This document shows, piece after piece, positions 1-5,112 of a stretch of DNA of 5,112 nt. Under the pieces are notes generated by a model. That model ran no database searches and had not been told where the DNA came from. It saw only the letters and a program-made list of their open reading frames with translations. The stretch is from positions 1 to 5,112 of the forward strand of contig JAQVRW010000239.1 of the NCBI GenBank assembly GCA_028700875.1, in the 5' to 3' direction. A program made the translations under genes and the position numbers. The stretch's first letter is position 1. Each line of letters opens with the position of its first letter. This DNA is from Candidatus Zixiibacteriota bacterium. Lineage in GTDB: Bacteria > Zixibacteria > MSB-5A5 > GN15 > JAAZOE01.

Positions 1-720
1 CGGCTGCGCAAGAAATATCAGACCGATGAGGCGGGGTTGTTGGAAAAACTGGAGGAATTGCGGGATTTCTCCGGCGGGGCGGGTGACTATGAGACGCTGA
101 TCAAAAACCTTACCCGGCAGGTGGCGGAAACAAGAACGGCCTATCATGAGGCGGCCTTGATCATCTCCAAGAAGCGCCGTCAGGCGGCAGCACAACTGGA
201 AAAGAAAGTCGAGCGGGAATTGGCCGACCTGGCCATGGAGAAAACCCGATTCCGGATCGATTTTGTTACCGAGCATGATGACGACGGTTTCGACCTCGAC
301 GGCGAGACGGTCAAAGCCTGGCCGCATGGCTTGGAAAACGCCGAATTTCTGATCGCCGCCAACCCGAATGAACCGTTGCGGCCTCTGGTCAAAGTGGCGT
401 CCGGCGGCGAAATGTCCCGGATCATGCTGGCGCTGTTGACCGTCAGCGCGGGCAAATATAAATTGCCGACGATCATCTTCGACGAGATCGACACCGGGAT
501 CGGCGGCCGGACGGCGTTCAAGCTGGCCGACAAACTGAAAGAGTTATCTTCGCGCCATCAAGTCATCACCATCAGCCATCTTCCGGCCATCGCCGCGGTC
601 GCCGACCATCACCTGGCGGTCGAGAAACGGCTGAAAGCGGGACGCAACCTGATCACGGTCCGGGAGGTCTCCGGGGCCGAATCCAAAAAAGAATTAGCCC
701 GGATGGCCGGTAAAGAATAG
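1..720 (+). CDS. recN: DNA repair protein RecN, C-terminal part (5' end outside window)
   Basis: RecN is an SMC-like ATPase that acts on DNA at double-strand breaks in the recombinational repair pathway. Only the last 239 residues are here; the frame is open from base 1, so the gene starts to the left. The fragment opens with RLRKKY, typical of the second coiled-coil region of RecN. A charged helical stretch rich in Lys, Glu and Arg (about residues 27-80) follows, then the C-terminal ATPase lobe. That lobe shows the ABC signature ASGGEMSR (133-140), a Walker B with catalytic Glu in IIFDEIDTG (158-166), and an H-loop ISHLP (191-195) followed by ADHH, as in RecN proteins. The Walker A motif is in the missing N-terminal half. 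No disruption is seen and the TAG stop at 718-720 gives a normal-looking end. TTG codons at 37 and 40 are internal, not starts. RecN is usually under SOS control, but its promoter is not in view. Confidence 0.95.
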   Translation, partial: RLRKKYQTDEAGLLEKLEELRDFSGGAGDYETLIKNLTRQVAETRTAYHEAALIISKKRRQAAAQLEKKVERELADLAMEKTRFRIDFVTEHDDDGFDLDGETVKAWPHGLENAEFLIAANPNEPLRPLVKVASGGEMSRIMLALLTVSAGKYKLPTIIFDEIDTGIGGRTAFKLADKLKELSSRHQVITISHLPAIAAVADHHLAVEKRLKAGRNLITVREVSGAESKKELARMAGKE

Positions 721-734
721 CGGCATCGGTGCCG
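721..734 (+). terminator. Small hairpin directly after recN, weak terminator candidate
   Basis: CGGCA and TGCCG form a 5-bp stem around a TCGG loop, starting at the base after the recN stop. The same bases can also pair as CATCGG/CCGATG. No run of T follows, so it is not a standard intrinsic terminator. It may be a 3'-end stabilising structure or chance. Confidence 0.2.
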
Positions 735-785
735 ATGTGGTTTCGAACCCACGGGAAACAAACGGAACGACGTGTCCGATTTTAT

Positions 786-814
786 GCAACTTTTCGGGGT
801 CTGCCCCCTTATTA
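786..814 (+). promoter_or_regulatory. Candidate ECF-type promoter of the sigma/anti-sigma/YbjQ operon
   Basis: A GCAACTTTT box (786-794) is one base away from the GGAACTTTT seen at -35 of many ECF sigma promoters. It is followed, at about 16 bases from GCAAC, by CCTTATTA (807-814), a loose match to a -10 of the GTCTTA type. It lies just upstream of an ECF sigma gene, where self-activated promoters are common. If correct, transcription begins near 818-825, which would exclude the TTG at 819 as the sigma start. The CCCCT/AGGGG inverted repeat at 805-818 overlaps the -10 and could be an operator or chance. The call rests on consensus resemblance and position only. Confidence 0.4.
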
Positions 815-863
815 GGGGTTGAATAAATCCACAAGCGGCTGGTATATGAGAAAGAACGGGTAT

Positions 864-1433
864 ATGAAGGATGATGATGCCGTGTTGATGCACCAGCTCA
901 AACGGGGGCGGGTCAAGGCTCTTTCGGGGCTGGTGGAAAAGTACAAGAAGCAGGCGTACTACCTGGCGTTGGGGATGGTCGGCAATTCCGACGACGCGTT
1001 CGACATTTCGCAGGAGGCGTTTTTGCGGGTGTATCAGTCGGCGCGGACGTTCGACGACAAGCAACCGTTCTTCCCCTGGTTCTATGCCATCGTGGCCAAC
1101 CTCTGTCGGAATTTGTTAAAGAAGCGGCAGACGGTGGACAATCGCCAGGTGGATATCGATGACGTGGGCCATCTGCTGGCCGGCAGCGCCACGCCGGAGA
1201 CGGAGCTTTTGGAGCGCGAAGACAAACGGAAGCTGTTCCGGGCGATGCGCAAGCTGGCGTTCGCCGACCGGGAGATCATCAACCTGAACCATTTCCGGAT
1301 GATGAGTTATGATGAAATAGCGAGTGTCTTGGATATCCCGAAAGGGACGGTAATGTCGCGGCTGTATTATGCCAGAAGACGGCTGGCCGAATTAATGGAA
1401 GAGGACGAGCGCCATGCGATGCGACGAGATTAG
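864..1433 (+). CDS. ECF (extracytoplasmic function) RNA polymerase sigma factor
   Basis: This 189-residue protein has the two-domain layout and length of ECF sigma factors, which redirect RNA polymerase to stress or envelope promoters. Region 2 spans about residues 20-88: region 2.2 contains DAFDISQEAFLRVY (44-57), and the 2.3/2.4 part contains FPWFYAIVANLCRN (70-83). An acidic linker (about 89-118) leads to region 4 (about 120-178). There a helix-turn-helix is read as MSYDEIASVLDIPKGTVMSRLYYARRRL, the standard -35 recognition helix pattern. The frame is open further upstream, with a TTG at 819 and an ATG at 846. I prefer ATG 864 because the protein then begins MKDDDAVL, like other family members, and an AG-rich stretch (GAGAAAGAA, 848-856) sits just upstream. 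The 3' end overlaps the anti-sigma gene by 20 bp, which indicates co-translation. Its regulon cannot be told from this window. Confidence 0.9.
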   Translation: MKDDDAVLMHQLKRGRVKALSGLVEKYKKQAYYLALGMVGNSDDAFDISQEAFLRVYQSARTFDDKQPFFPWFYAIVANLCRNLLKKRQTVDNRQVDIDDVGHLLAGSATPETELLEREDKRKLFRAMRKLAFADREIINLNHFRMMSYDEIASVLDIPKGTVMSRLYYARRRLAELMEEDERHAMRRD

Positions 1434-1860
1434 AGAACTTCTGGCAGGGTACCAGGACGGCGAGCTTGATGCGGCGCAGACGGCGCAGGTCAGAGAACAT
1501 CTGGCCGGGTGCGAATCGTGCCGCGCGGAGCTGGCCCGCCTGGAAAGGGTCAAGGAGGTTGCTTCGAAGGTGCAATATAAAGACTTGCCTCTGGAGATTT
1601 GGGAAGGGTACTGGCAGGGAGTGTATCGGCGGATCGAACGGGGCTTGGGGTGGGTCTTCGCTTCATTCGGCGCGGTGGTCCTGATCTGTTTCGGTCTGTT
1701 CCACCTGATACGGGATTTCTTCCTTCGCCCGGAGGTTTCGATCTTCGCCAAATTGGGCGTGGCCGGACTGATCGCGGGCGGCGCATTTTTGTTGGTTTCG
1801 TTGATCCGGGAACGTATGTTTGCTTACTATCGGGAACGGTATCGGGAGGTCCAGCGATGA
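1414..1860 (+). CDS. Membrane-anchored zinc-finger anti-sigma factor (zf-HC2 type)
   Basis: The 148-residue protein starts with a ZAS-type anti-sigma domain. It has Cys3, then His29-X3-Cys33-X2-Cys36 (HLAGCESC), the zinc-binding pattern of anti-sigma factors that bind ECF sigma factors in the cytoplasm. A helical linker (about 40-75) is followed by two hydrophobic segments, about 79-99 and 111-131, separated by a short charged loop (RDFFLRPE). A basic tail (RERMFAYYRERYRE) ends the protein. With two membrane spans, both the zinc domain and the tail should face the cytoplasm, so little is exposed outside. Sensing may therefore be within the membrane, by redox at the zinc site, or through a partner. 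A good Shine-Dalgarno (GGAAGAGG, 1397-1404) lies 9 bases before the ATG. It overlaps the sigma gene upstream and YbjQ downstream. Family assignment is strong; the signal sensed is unknown. Confidence 0.88.
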   Translation: MRCDEIRELLAGYQDGELDAAQTAQVREHLAGCESCRAELARLERVKEVASKVQYKDLPLEIWEGYWQGVYRRIERGLGWVFASFGAVVLICFGLFHLIRDFFLRPEVSIFAKLGVAGLIAGGAFLLVSLIRERMFAYYRERYREVQR

Positions 1861-2177
1861 TCCTGACGACATCAGATGATATTCCGGGTAAACGCCGGGT
1901 CAAGACTCTGGGACTGGTGAAAGGCAATACGATCCGCGCCACGCATCTTGGGCGTGATATCCTGGCTTTCCTGCGCAATTTGATTGGGGGCGAAATCACC
2001 GACTATACCAAGATTCTGGCCGAGGCCCGGGAGCAATCGATCGACCGGATGATAGCCGAGGCGGAGAAACTGGGGGCCGATGCCGTGGTCGGTGTCCGGT
2101 TCGTCACGACTGAAATGATGCAGGGGGCGGCGGAGCTTCTGTGCTACGGCACGGCGGTCAAGATCGAAGACGAATAG
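1857..2177 (+). CDS. YbjQ/UPF0145 family protein
   Basis: This 106-residue protein matches the length and conserved pattern of the YbjQ (UPF0145, PF01906) family, which is about 100-110 residues. It shows LGLVKGNTIRA near residue 18, RDILAFLRNLIGGE (33-46), Y49, an AREQSIDRM helix, then EAEKLGADAVVGVRF and a final YGTAV strand. The family forms small oligomeric rings; its biochemical role is not settled, and the 'heavy-metal-binding' label in databases is weakly supported. The start is set by a strong Shine-Dalgarno, GGGAGG (1844-1849), 7 bases before ATG 1857. The ATG overlaps the TGA of the anti-sigma gene (ATGA), a typical sign of translational coupling. Upstream open frame to 1599 is a shadow of the anti-sigma gene. 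Its place in the sigma operon suggests a link to the same stress response; that is inference. No signal peptide or membrane span is seen. Confidence 0.88.
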   Translation: MILTTSDDIPGKRRVKTLGLVKGNTIRATHLGRDILAFLRNLIGGEITDYTKILAEAREQSIDRMIAEAEKLGADAVVGVRFVTTEMMQGAAELLCYGTAVKIEDE

Positions 2178-2190
2178 GCTGTCTCATAAT
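2178..2190 (+). repeat. Left copy of a 13-base imperfect direct repeat flanking the AT-rich islet
   Basis: GCTGTCTCATAAT begins at the base after the ybjQ-family stop. A copy differing at one base (GCTGTCTAATAAT) lies at 3417-3429 in the same orientation, at the other edge of the AT-richer segment. It could be a target-site or attachment remnant, or chance. Confidence 0.3.
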
Positions 2191-2241
2191 TGGTAAAGGA
2201 CCAGGTTGCATCAGATTTGATTTTCTTTCAATGGAGGCGTA

Positions 2242-2388
2242 ATGCCGTTCATGTTATATGACGCTGCACAGGAAACTAATTGTCGCTTGTATACATTTAT
2301 TAAAAACATCCAAATCGCCGGTAAATGGGGACCGTTGGCGTCATTTGTGGGAAAGCAGGACACCTCTCAGAAAACGTATCTTACTTAA
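2242..2388 (+). pseudogene. Probable front part of a frameshifted gene (48 codons)
   Basis: A clear Shine-Dalgarno (GGAGG, 2233-2237) sits 4 bases before ATG 2242, and an in-frame TGA at 2218 rules out an earlier start. The frame reads MPFMLYDAAQETNCRLYTFI and continues to a TAA at 2386-2388. Its codons look normal, with no AGG, AGA, CTA or ATA. The overlapping frame used by the downstream ORF has all of these clustered over the same stretch. Moving by one base near 2380-2385 joins this frame to the downstream one (KTYL then LKWHAKASD), giving a composite of about 184 residues. I read this as the true N-terminus of the next feature, split by a one-base insertion (or two-base deletion) or by a sequencing or assembly error. 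The alternative is a separate 48-residue peptide. No family is recognised. Confidence 0.45.
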
Positions 2389-2797
2389 ATGGCATGCCAA
2401 AGCAAGCGACATCGTAAAGGAAACTCCGGGCGCCAAAGAAACGCAGGAAATCATTATCGACCTCAAACCCAACGTTCAGCGGAACGTATCGCTGTATCGA
2501 TTATGTGATATTCGGGGTTACTCATACGAAGATTGGACACCAATTGCCATATTATTCGAGACAATGTACTCTGATAGATCTGAACCGGACCCCGATCGTT
2601 TTAAAAACCAATTTAGATATGCGCAACCTCAAGAATCGCGTGTTTGTGAATTCCTTTATCTTCAGGGTGGAATAACTACTGGAACTTGGAATTGGGGAAT
2701 GGTTGGCAGAGTCAACGGCGCGTTATTGTGGGAAAACGCATTCACCTATTTGGTTGGCGAACTCGGGAAGGTTATGAAGCCTATTTCCCCAGCCTGA
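2258..2797 (+). CDS. Hypothetical protein, probably the rear part of a frameshifted gene
   Basis: The frame encodes 179 residues and no family is recognised. The first 41 or so residues (to about base 2380) look non-native: they are basic, use clustered rare codons (AGG, CTA, ATA, AGA), and no Shine-Dalgarno sits at a usable distance from ATG 2258 (the GGAGG is 20 bases away). From about base 2384 the sequence looks like a real soluble protein, for example VSLYRLCDIRGYSYEDW, then an aromatic and Gly-rich block FLYLQGGITTGTWNWG followed by VNGALLWENAF. The most likely intact gene is 2242-2797 with a shift near 2380-2385. There is no signal peptide or membrane span in the confident part. The last residues (PISPA) and the TGA stop are encoded by a hairpin repeat, so the native C-terminus may have been replaced. 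Base composition is AT-richer than the flanking genes, suggesting acquisition by transfer. Confidence 0.6.
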   Translation: MTLHRKLIVACIHLLKTSKSPVNGDRWRHLWESRTPLRKRILLKWHAKASDIVKETPGAKETQEIIIDLKPNVQRNVSLYRLCDIRGYSYEDWTPIAILFETMYSDRSEPDPDRFKNQFRYAQPQESRVCEFLYLQGGITTGTWNWGMVGRVNGALLWENAFTYLVGELGKVMKPISPA

Positions 2798-2806
2798 AGG
2801 CTGGGG
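2787..2806. repeat. Perfect 8-bp-stem hairpin, REP-like, between convergent genes
   Basis: CCCCAGCC (2787-2794) and GGCTGGGG (2799-2806) are exact reverse complements around a TGAA loop. The TGA of the loop is the stop codon of the upstream (+) gene. The stop codon of the (-) gene lies 17 bases further right (2824-2826). GC-rich palindromes of this CCCCAGCC/GGCTGGGG kind are often dispersed in bacterial genomes as REP elements linked to TnpA-REP (RAYT) transposases. That dispersal here is inference, as only one copy is in the window. The hairpin could also act as a two-way terminator; on the + strand a loosely T-rich stretch (TTCTTTTCT, 2814-2822) follows 7 bases after the stem. Confidence 0.6.
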
Positions 2807-2823
2807 TACCCGGTTCTTTTCTG

Positions 2824-3378
2824 TCATTCGAAAGGATATGATTTGCCATAAACACGCTTCAAAAACGCATACTTTGGATGCATTTTGTACTTTCTTGATG
2901 ACAGAACGGCATAGGTCATCATAGCTCCAAAACCAGTAGGAAAAAGAAATAACAAGCGGTTGCCAAACAAACAAATGGCTTGCACCCAATGACCACTAAA
3001 TCCAAAAATGGCCGCAACACCTATATGAATAAACCACTCAATTTTGGGCGAATCAAAGAGCCTGTTGAATCCAAACACTAATAAGCGAATGTAGAAGAAC
3101 CAGTTAAAAATACCGGCAATTATTCCAGCCCCGATTGCCGCAAGCATGGCTTCCCACCAACCAATCAAGCCTTGTGCCCAGAAAACTGAAGATACCATTA
3201 ACGCAATGCCGGAAAAGTTAATTGGAAACTGATACCAGTGCTCTATTTCATATTTCTCAAGCATATCTGTATATGGATTTGACATGGAATACACATTTCG
3301 TTCCGCAGTTTTCCAGGCAGTGATTTGGATCTCATGGCTATTCCGGTCATTTGAGGATATGGGTTCCATTATGACCAT
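2824..3378 (-). CDS. Hypothetical small integral membrane protein
   Basis: The 184-residue protein is not recognised. About 50 N-terminal residues are polar, then come four hydrophobic segments at roughly 52-73, 76-104, 115-138 and 141-159. A basic, aromatic tail follows (SSRKYKMHPKYAFLKRVYGK). Membrane segments are rich in Trp, Phe and Gly (WWEAMLAAIGAGIIAGIFNWFFYIRL). No catalytic or binding motif stands out. Start choice is uncertain. ATG 3378 has only an A-rich leader (TAAGAAAAA) and ATG 3369 is close behind. Met32 (3285) begins MSNPYTDMLEKYEIEHWYQF and would give 153 residues with a more typical short cytoplasmic head, but it also lacks a clear ribosome binding site. The gene is AT-richer than its neighbours and faces the frameshifted (+) gene across the 2787-2806 hairpin. 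The AspT-type gene lies upstream on the same strand with a 134-bp gap, so it probably has its own promoter. Confidence 0.65.
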   Translation of the reverse strand: MVIMEPISSNDRNSHEIQITAWKTAERNVYSMSNPYTDMLEKYEIEHWYQFPINFSGIALMVSSVFWAQGLIGWWEAMLAAIGAGIIAGIFNWFFYIRLLVFGFNRLFDSPKIEWFIHIGVAAIFGFSGHWVQAICLFGNRLLFLFPTGFGAMMTYAVLSSRKYKMHPKYAFLKRVYGKSYPFE

Positions 3379-3400
3379 TTTTTCTTATTGCCTAGAATGA

Positions 3401-3412
3401 CAAGTGCACTTG
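3401..3412. promoter_or_regulatory. Perfect 12-bp palindrome upstream of the membrane-protein gene
   Basis: CAAGTGCACTTG equals its own reverse complement and ends 22 bases before the first possible start codon (3378) of the (-) membrane protein. Its position and two-fold symmetry fit a dimeric repressor site, but no regulator gene is nearby and no clear -35/-10 pair could be read around it. It could be chance. Confidence 0.25.
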
Positions 3413-3416
3413 GCCC

Positions 3417-3429
3417 GCTGTCTAATAAT
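3417..3429 (+). repeat. Right copy of a 13-base imperfect direct repeat flanking the AT-rich islet
   Basis: GCTGTCTAATAAT matches 12 of 13 bases of the copy at 2178-2190, in the same orientation. The pair brackets the two unrecognised AT-richer genes. Confidence 0.3.
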
Positions 3430-3440
3430 CCACTGCCTGC

Positions 3441-3475
3441 CCCCTGCCAGGGGTTTCATGCGCATTCATGAGACC
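3441..3475. repeat. Two adjacent inverted repeats downstream of the transporter gene
   Basis: CCCCT and AGGGG surround GCC (3441-3453; also readable as CCCCTG C CAGGGG). Overlapping it by two bases, GGTTTCATG (3452-3460) pairs with CATGAGACC (3467-3475) around a CGCATT loop, 9 bp with one G-T pair. The set lies 38-72 bases past the stop of the (-) transporter gene. It could stabilise the 3' end or contribute to termination. No T-run follows on the minus strand, so an ordinary intrinsic terminator is not supported. The two stems share bases and may be alternative folds. Confidence 0.35.
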
Positions 3476-3512
3476 GGGATATGTGTCCAGGCCCCCCATA
3501 TTATCATTGGCT

Positions 3513-5112
3513 CTACATCATCATGATCGCGGAGACGATGATTTGCGCCAGCAATATTTTTGACACCATCGCCGCCGGGTACACGGTCGCATACCAGACG
3601 TTGGGCAGTTCGTTCTCGGCTTGCTGATTGGCATAGGCCAATACCGCCGGTTGAGTCTGGATGCCGGCCATCATCCCCATCACCGCCGCCATCGGCAACC
3701 GCAGATACCGTATGCCGATCATGATGACCGCGATGGTCACCGTGGTGGTGATGACCGCCCCGGCCAGGATCAGTCCCCAACCGCCGGCGTGAAACGTTTC
3801 CAATAACCCCCCGCCTGCCTTGGTGCCGATGGCGGCCAGGAAGAACACGAGACCCACCTGGCGCAACACCAGGTTGGCGTTGTACGGAATTTCCCACACG
3901 ATCGGCCCGGTCCGTTCCAGCCGACCCAGAATCAACCCGGCGATAAGCGGTCCGCCGGCAAACCCGAGTTTGAAAGTCATCCCGTGCGACAACGGGATCG
4001 GAATCATTCCCAGAAAAACGCCCAGCACGATGCCCAACGACAACGACAGGTAATCCGTTTCGGAAATCGCCCGGACCGAATCGCCGAAATATTTGGTCAC
4101 CCGCTCCATGTTGCTTCTGGGGGTCACCACCCGAATTCTGTCCCCCAGCTCCAGCATGGTATTCGGTGTGGGCACGAAATCGACATCTCCCCGCCGCAGG
4201 CGGGTGATGGTGGCGTGCAACTGGGTTTGCAGCTTCAACTCGCCGATGGTCTTGCCGACCAGTTCCTTGTTGGAAACGAAGATCCGCCGGTAACTGATAC
4301 CGTCGTGTCCCTCCGGGATATGATCCGGCATCTGCTCGCCAAACAGCAGCTGCGCCCGTTCCATCGCCTTGGCGTCGCCGACGGCGACCACCAGATCGCC
4401 GTTATCCAGGATGGTTTCAGGCAACACAACGTCGGTGGCGGTCCCCTTCTGGATACGGCTCAACACGAACCCCGTTTCCCCGATCAGTTTCAGCACCTGC
4501 ACGACCGTTTTGCCGGTCACGGCCGGATTGGTGATCCGATAGGTGCGGCTCAAAATCGGCTCGGTCCCCGGTTCTGCCATGTCGGGCGATGTGTCGACCG
4601 GGGCGGTCTTATAGATTTTACCAAACAGGAACAACCATAGAATCACGCCGAACACGCCGAACGGATAGGCCAGACCGAAGGTGACCACCGGGGAGGAGGC
4701 ATAAAAGTCGCGCATTTCCGGAGGAAGGTTGACCGACATATTCTTGGCCGTTTCCACCGTCGCCGCCAGGGCCGGGGTGTTGGTCAACGCGCCGCAGAAT
4801 AGGCCGGCGATCGTCGGGGCTTGCACTCCGAGGACGCCACGCAGGATAACTGCGACGACCGCCCCCAGCACCAGCACGCCGCCCGTGATCAAGCTGAACC
4901 GTAACCCTCGTTTCTGAAACGAGGCAAAGAAGCTGGGGCCGGATTGAAGCCCGATGGCGTAGACGAACAGCACCAGCCCGATGACATAGATGTATTCCGG
5001 CAGGGCCAGTCGGTTGTCGATAGCGCCGAAAGCGATCCCGACGAACAACACGGCGGCCACGCCCAGCTTGAAGCCGAAGAGGTTAATGTTCCCGATCAGA
5101 TATCCCAGTCCG
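3513..5112 (-). CDS. AspT/YidE/YbjL-family transporter with two RCK_C (TrkA_C) domains, N-terminus outside window
   Basis: An inner-membrane transporter of the aspartate:alanine exchanger (AAEx) family; 532 residues are visible and the frame stays open to the right edge. The GTG at 5060 lies inside a conserved stretch (GFKLGVAAVLFVGIAFGA), so it is not the start. The layout is a first membrane half (about 1-167), two cytoplasmic RCK_C domains (about 188-262 and 273-345), and a second membrane half (about 353-530). The halves carry matching signatures, GALTNTPALAA (107-117) and GIQTQPAVLAYA (483-494), as expected for the duplicated Asp-Al_Ex domain (PF06826). A FAGGPLIAGLILG block (384-396) opens the second half. 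RCK_C domains usually bind a small ligand and gate transport. Full members are about 550-560 residues, so only some 20-30 are missing. AspT itself swaps aspartate for alanine; YidE and YbjL substrates are not established, so no substrate is assigned. No frameshift seen. Confidence 0.92.
   Translation of the reverse strand, partial: GLGYLIGNINLFGFKLGVAAVLFVGIAFGAIDNRLALPEYIYVIGLVLFVYAIGLQSGPSFFASFQKRGLRFSLITGGVLVLGAVVAVILRGVLGVQAPTIAGLFCGALTNTPALAATVETAKNMSVNLPPEMRDFYASSPVVTFGLAYPFGVFGVILWLFLFGKIYKTAPVDTSPDMAEPGTEPILSRTYRITNPAVTGKTVVQVLKLIGETGFVLSRIQKGTATDVVLPETILDNGDLVVAVGDAKAMERAQLLFGEQMPDHIPEGHDGISYRRIFVSNKELVGKTIGELKLQTQLHATITRLRRGDVDFVPTPNTMLELGDRIRVVTPRSNMERVTKYFGDSVRAISETDYLSLSLGIVLGVFLGMIPIPLSHGMTFKLGFAGGPLIAGLILGRLERTGPIVWEIPYNANLVLRQVGLVFFLAAIGTKAGGGLLETFHAGGWGLILAGAVITTTVTIAVIMIGIRYLRLPMAAVMGMMAGIQTQPAVLAYANQQAENELPNVWYATVYPAAMVSKILLAQIIVSAIMMM

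Noticed and set aside
738..753. GTGGTTTCGAACCCAC looks like a tRNA T-arm.
   Set aside because: The stem has a mismatch, and no acceptor, D-arm or anticodon arm can be placed around it on either strand.
819..863. N-terminal extension of the sigma factor from TTG 819 or ATG 846.
   Set aside because: The added residues (NKSTSGWYMRKNGY) do not look like an ECF sigma N-terminus, neither start has a good ribosome binding site, and the candidate promoter would start transcription at about that point. ATG 846 cannot be fully excluded.
1599..1856. Open frame upstream of the YbjQ start, which could make a longer fusion protein.
   Set aside because: It is the out-of-frame shadow of the anti-sigma gene; the strong GGGAGG site and the 106-residue family length fix the start at 1857.
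2178..3430. The islet as an insertion sequence, suggested by the GCTGTCTCATAAT-like edge.
   Set aside because: No transposase or fragment of one is encoded, and the two edge copies are direct rather than inverted, unlike normal IS ends.
3621..4917. Several + strand open frames (such as 3984-4640), and a minus-strand one at 3466-3897, over the transporter gene.
   Set aside because: They are rich in Arg, His, Pro and Gln, as expected of shadow frames in GC-rich DNA, and they overlap a well-conserved transporter on the opposite strand or in another frame.

Overview
The window is a piece of a bacterial chromosome. Most genes in it are GC-rich, with mostly G or C at third codon positions. The gene content (RecN, a zinc-finger anti-sigma factor paired with an ECF sigma factor, a YbjQ-family protein and an AspT/YidE-type transporter) fits a free-living bacterium. 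The proteins alone do not give me a phylum. One AT-richer islet of about 1.2 kb (roughly 2178-3430) sits in the middle and looks like accessory DNA.

Layout. Bases 1-720 (+) hold the C-terminal 239 residues of RecN, the SMC-like DNA repair ATPase; its start lies left of the window. After a 143-bp gap with a candidate ECF-type promoter comes a tight three-gene (+) operon. It holds an ECF sigma factor (864-1433), a membrane-anchored zinc-finger anti-sigma factor (1414-1860, overlapping the sigma gene by 20 bp) and a YbjQ/UPF0145 protein (1857-2177, overlapping by ATGA). The likely logic is classical: the anti-sigma protein holds the sigma factor at the membrane until a signal releases it, and the promoter may be self-activated. 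The YbjQ protein is co-translated with the pair and is a candidate accessory or output component.

The AT-richer islet carries two unrecognised genes facing each other. The (+) gene (2258-2797) is probably the rear part of a frameshifted gene whose front part, with the only good ribosome binding site, starts at 2242 in another frame. It ends inside a perfect 8-bp-stem hairpin (2787-2806) that resembles a REP-type repeat and supplies the stop codon. The (-) gene (3378-2824) encodes a small membrane protein with about four hydrophobic segments. The islet is flanked by a near-identical 13-base direct repeat (12 of 13 match).

Bases 3513-5112 (-) hold most of an AspT/YidE/YbjL-type transporter with two cytoplasmic RCK_C domains between two homologous membrane halves. 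Its N-terminus lies beyond the right edge. Between it and the islet is a 134-bp gap with two adjacent inverted repeats and a perfect 12-bp palindrome. I found no tRNA, rRNA, CRISPR array or transposase gene.
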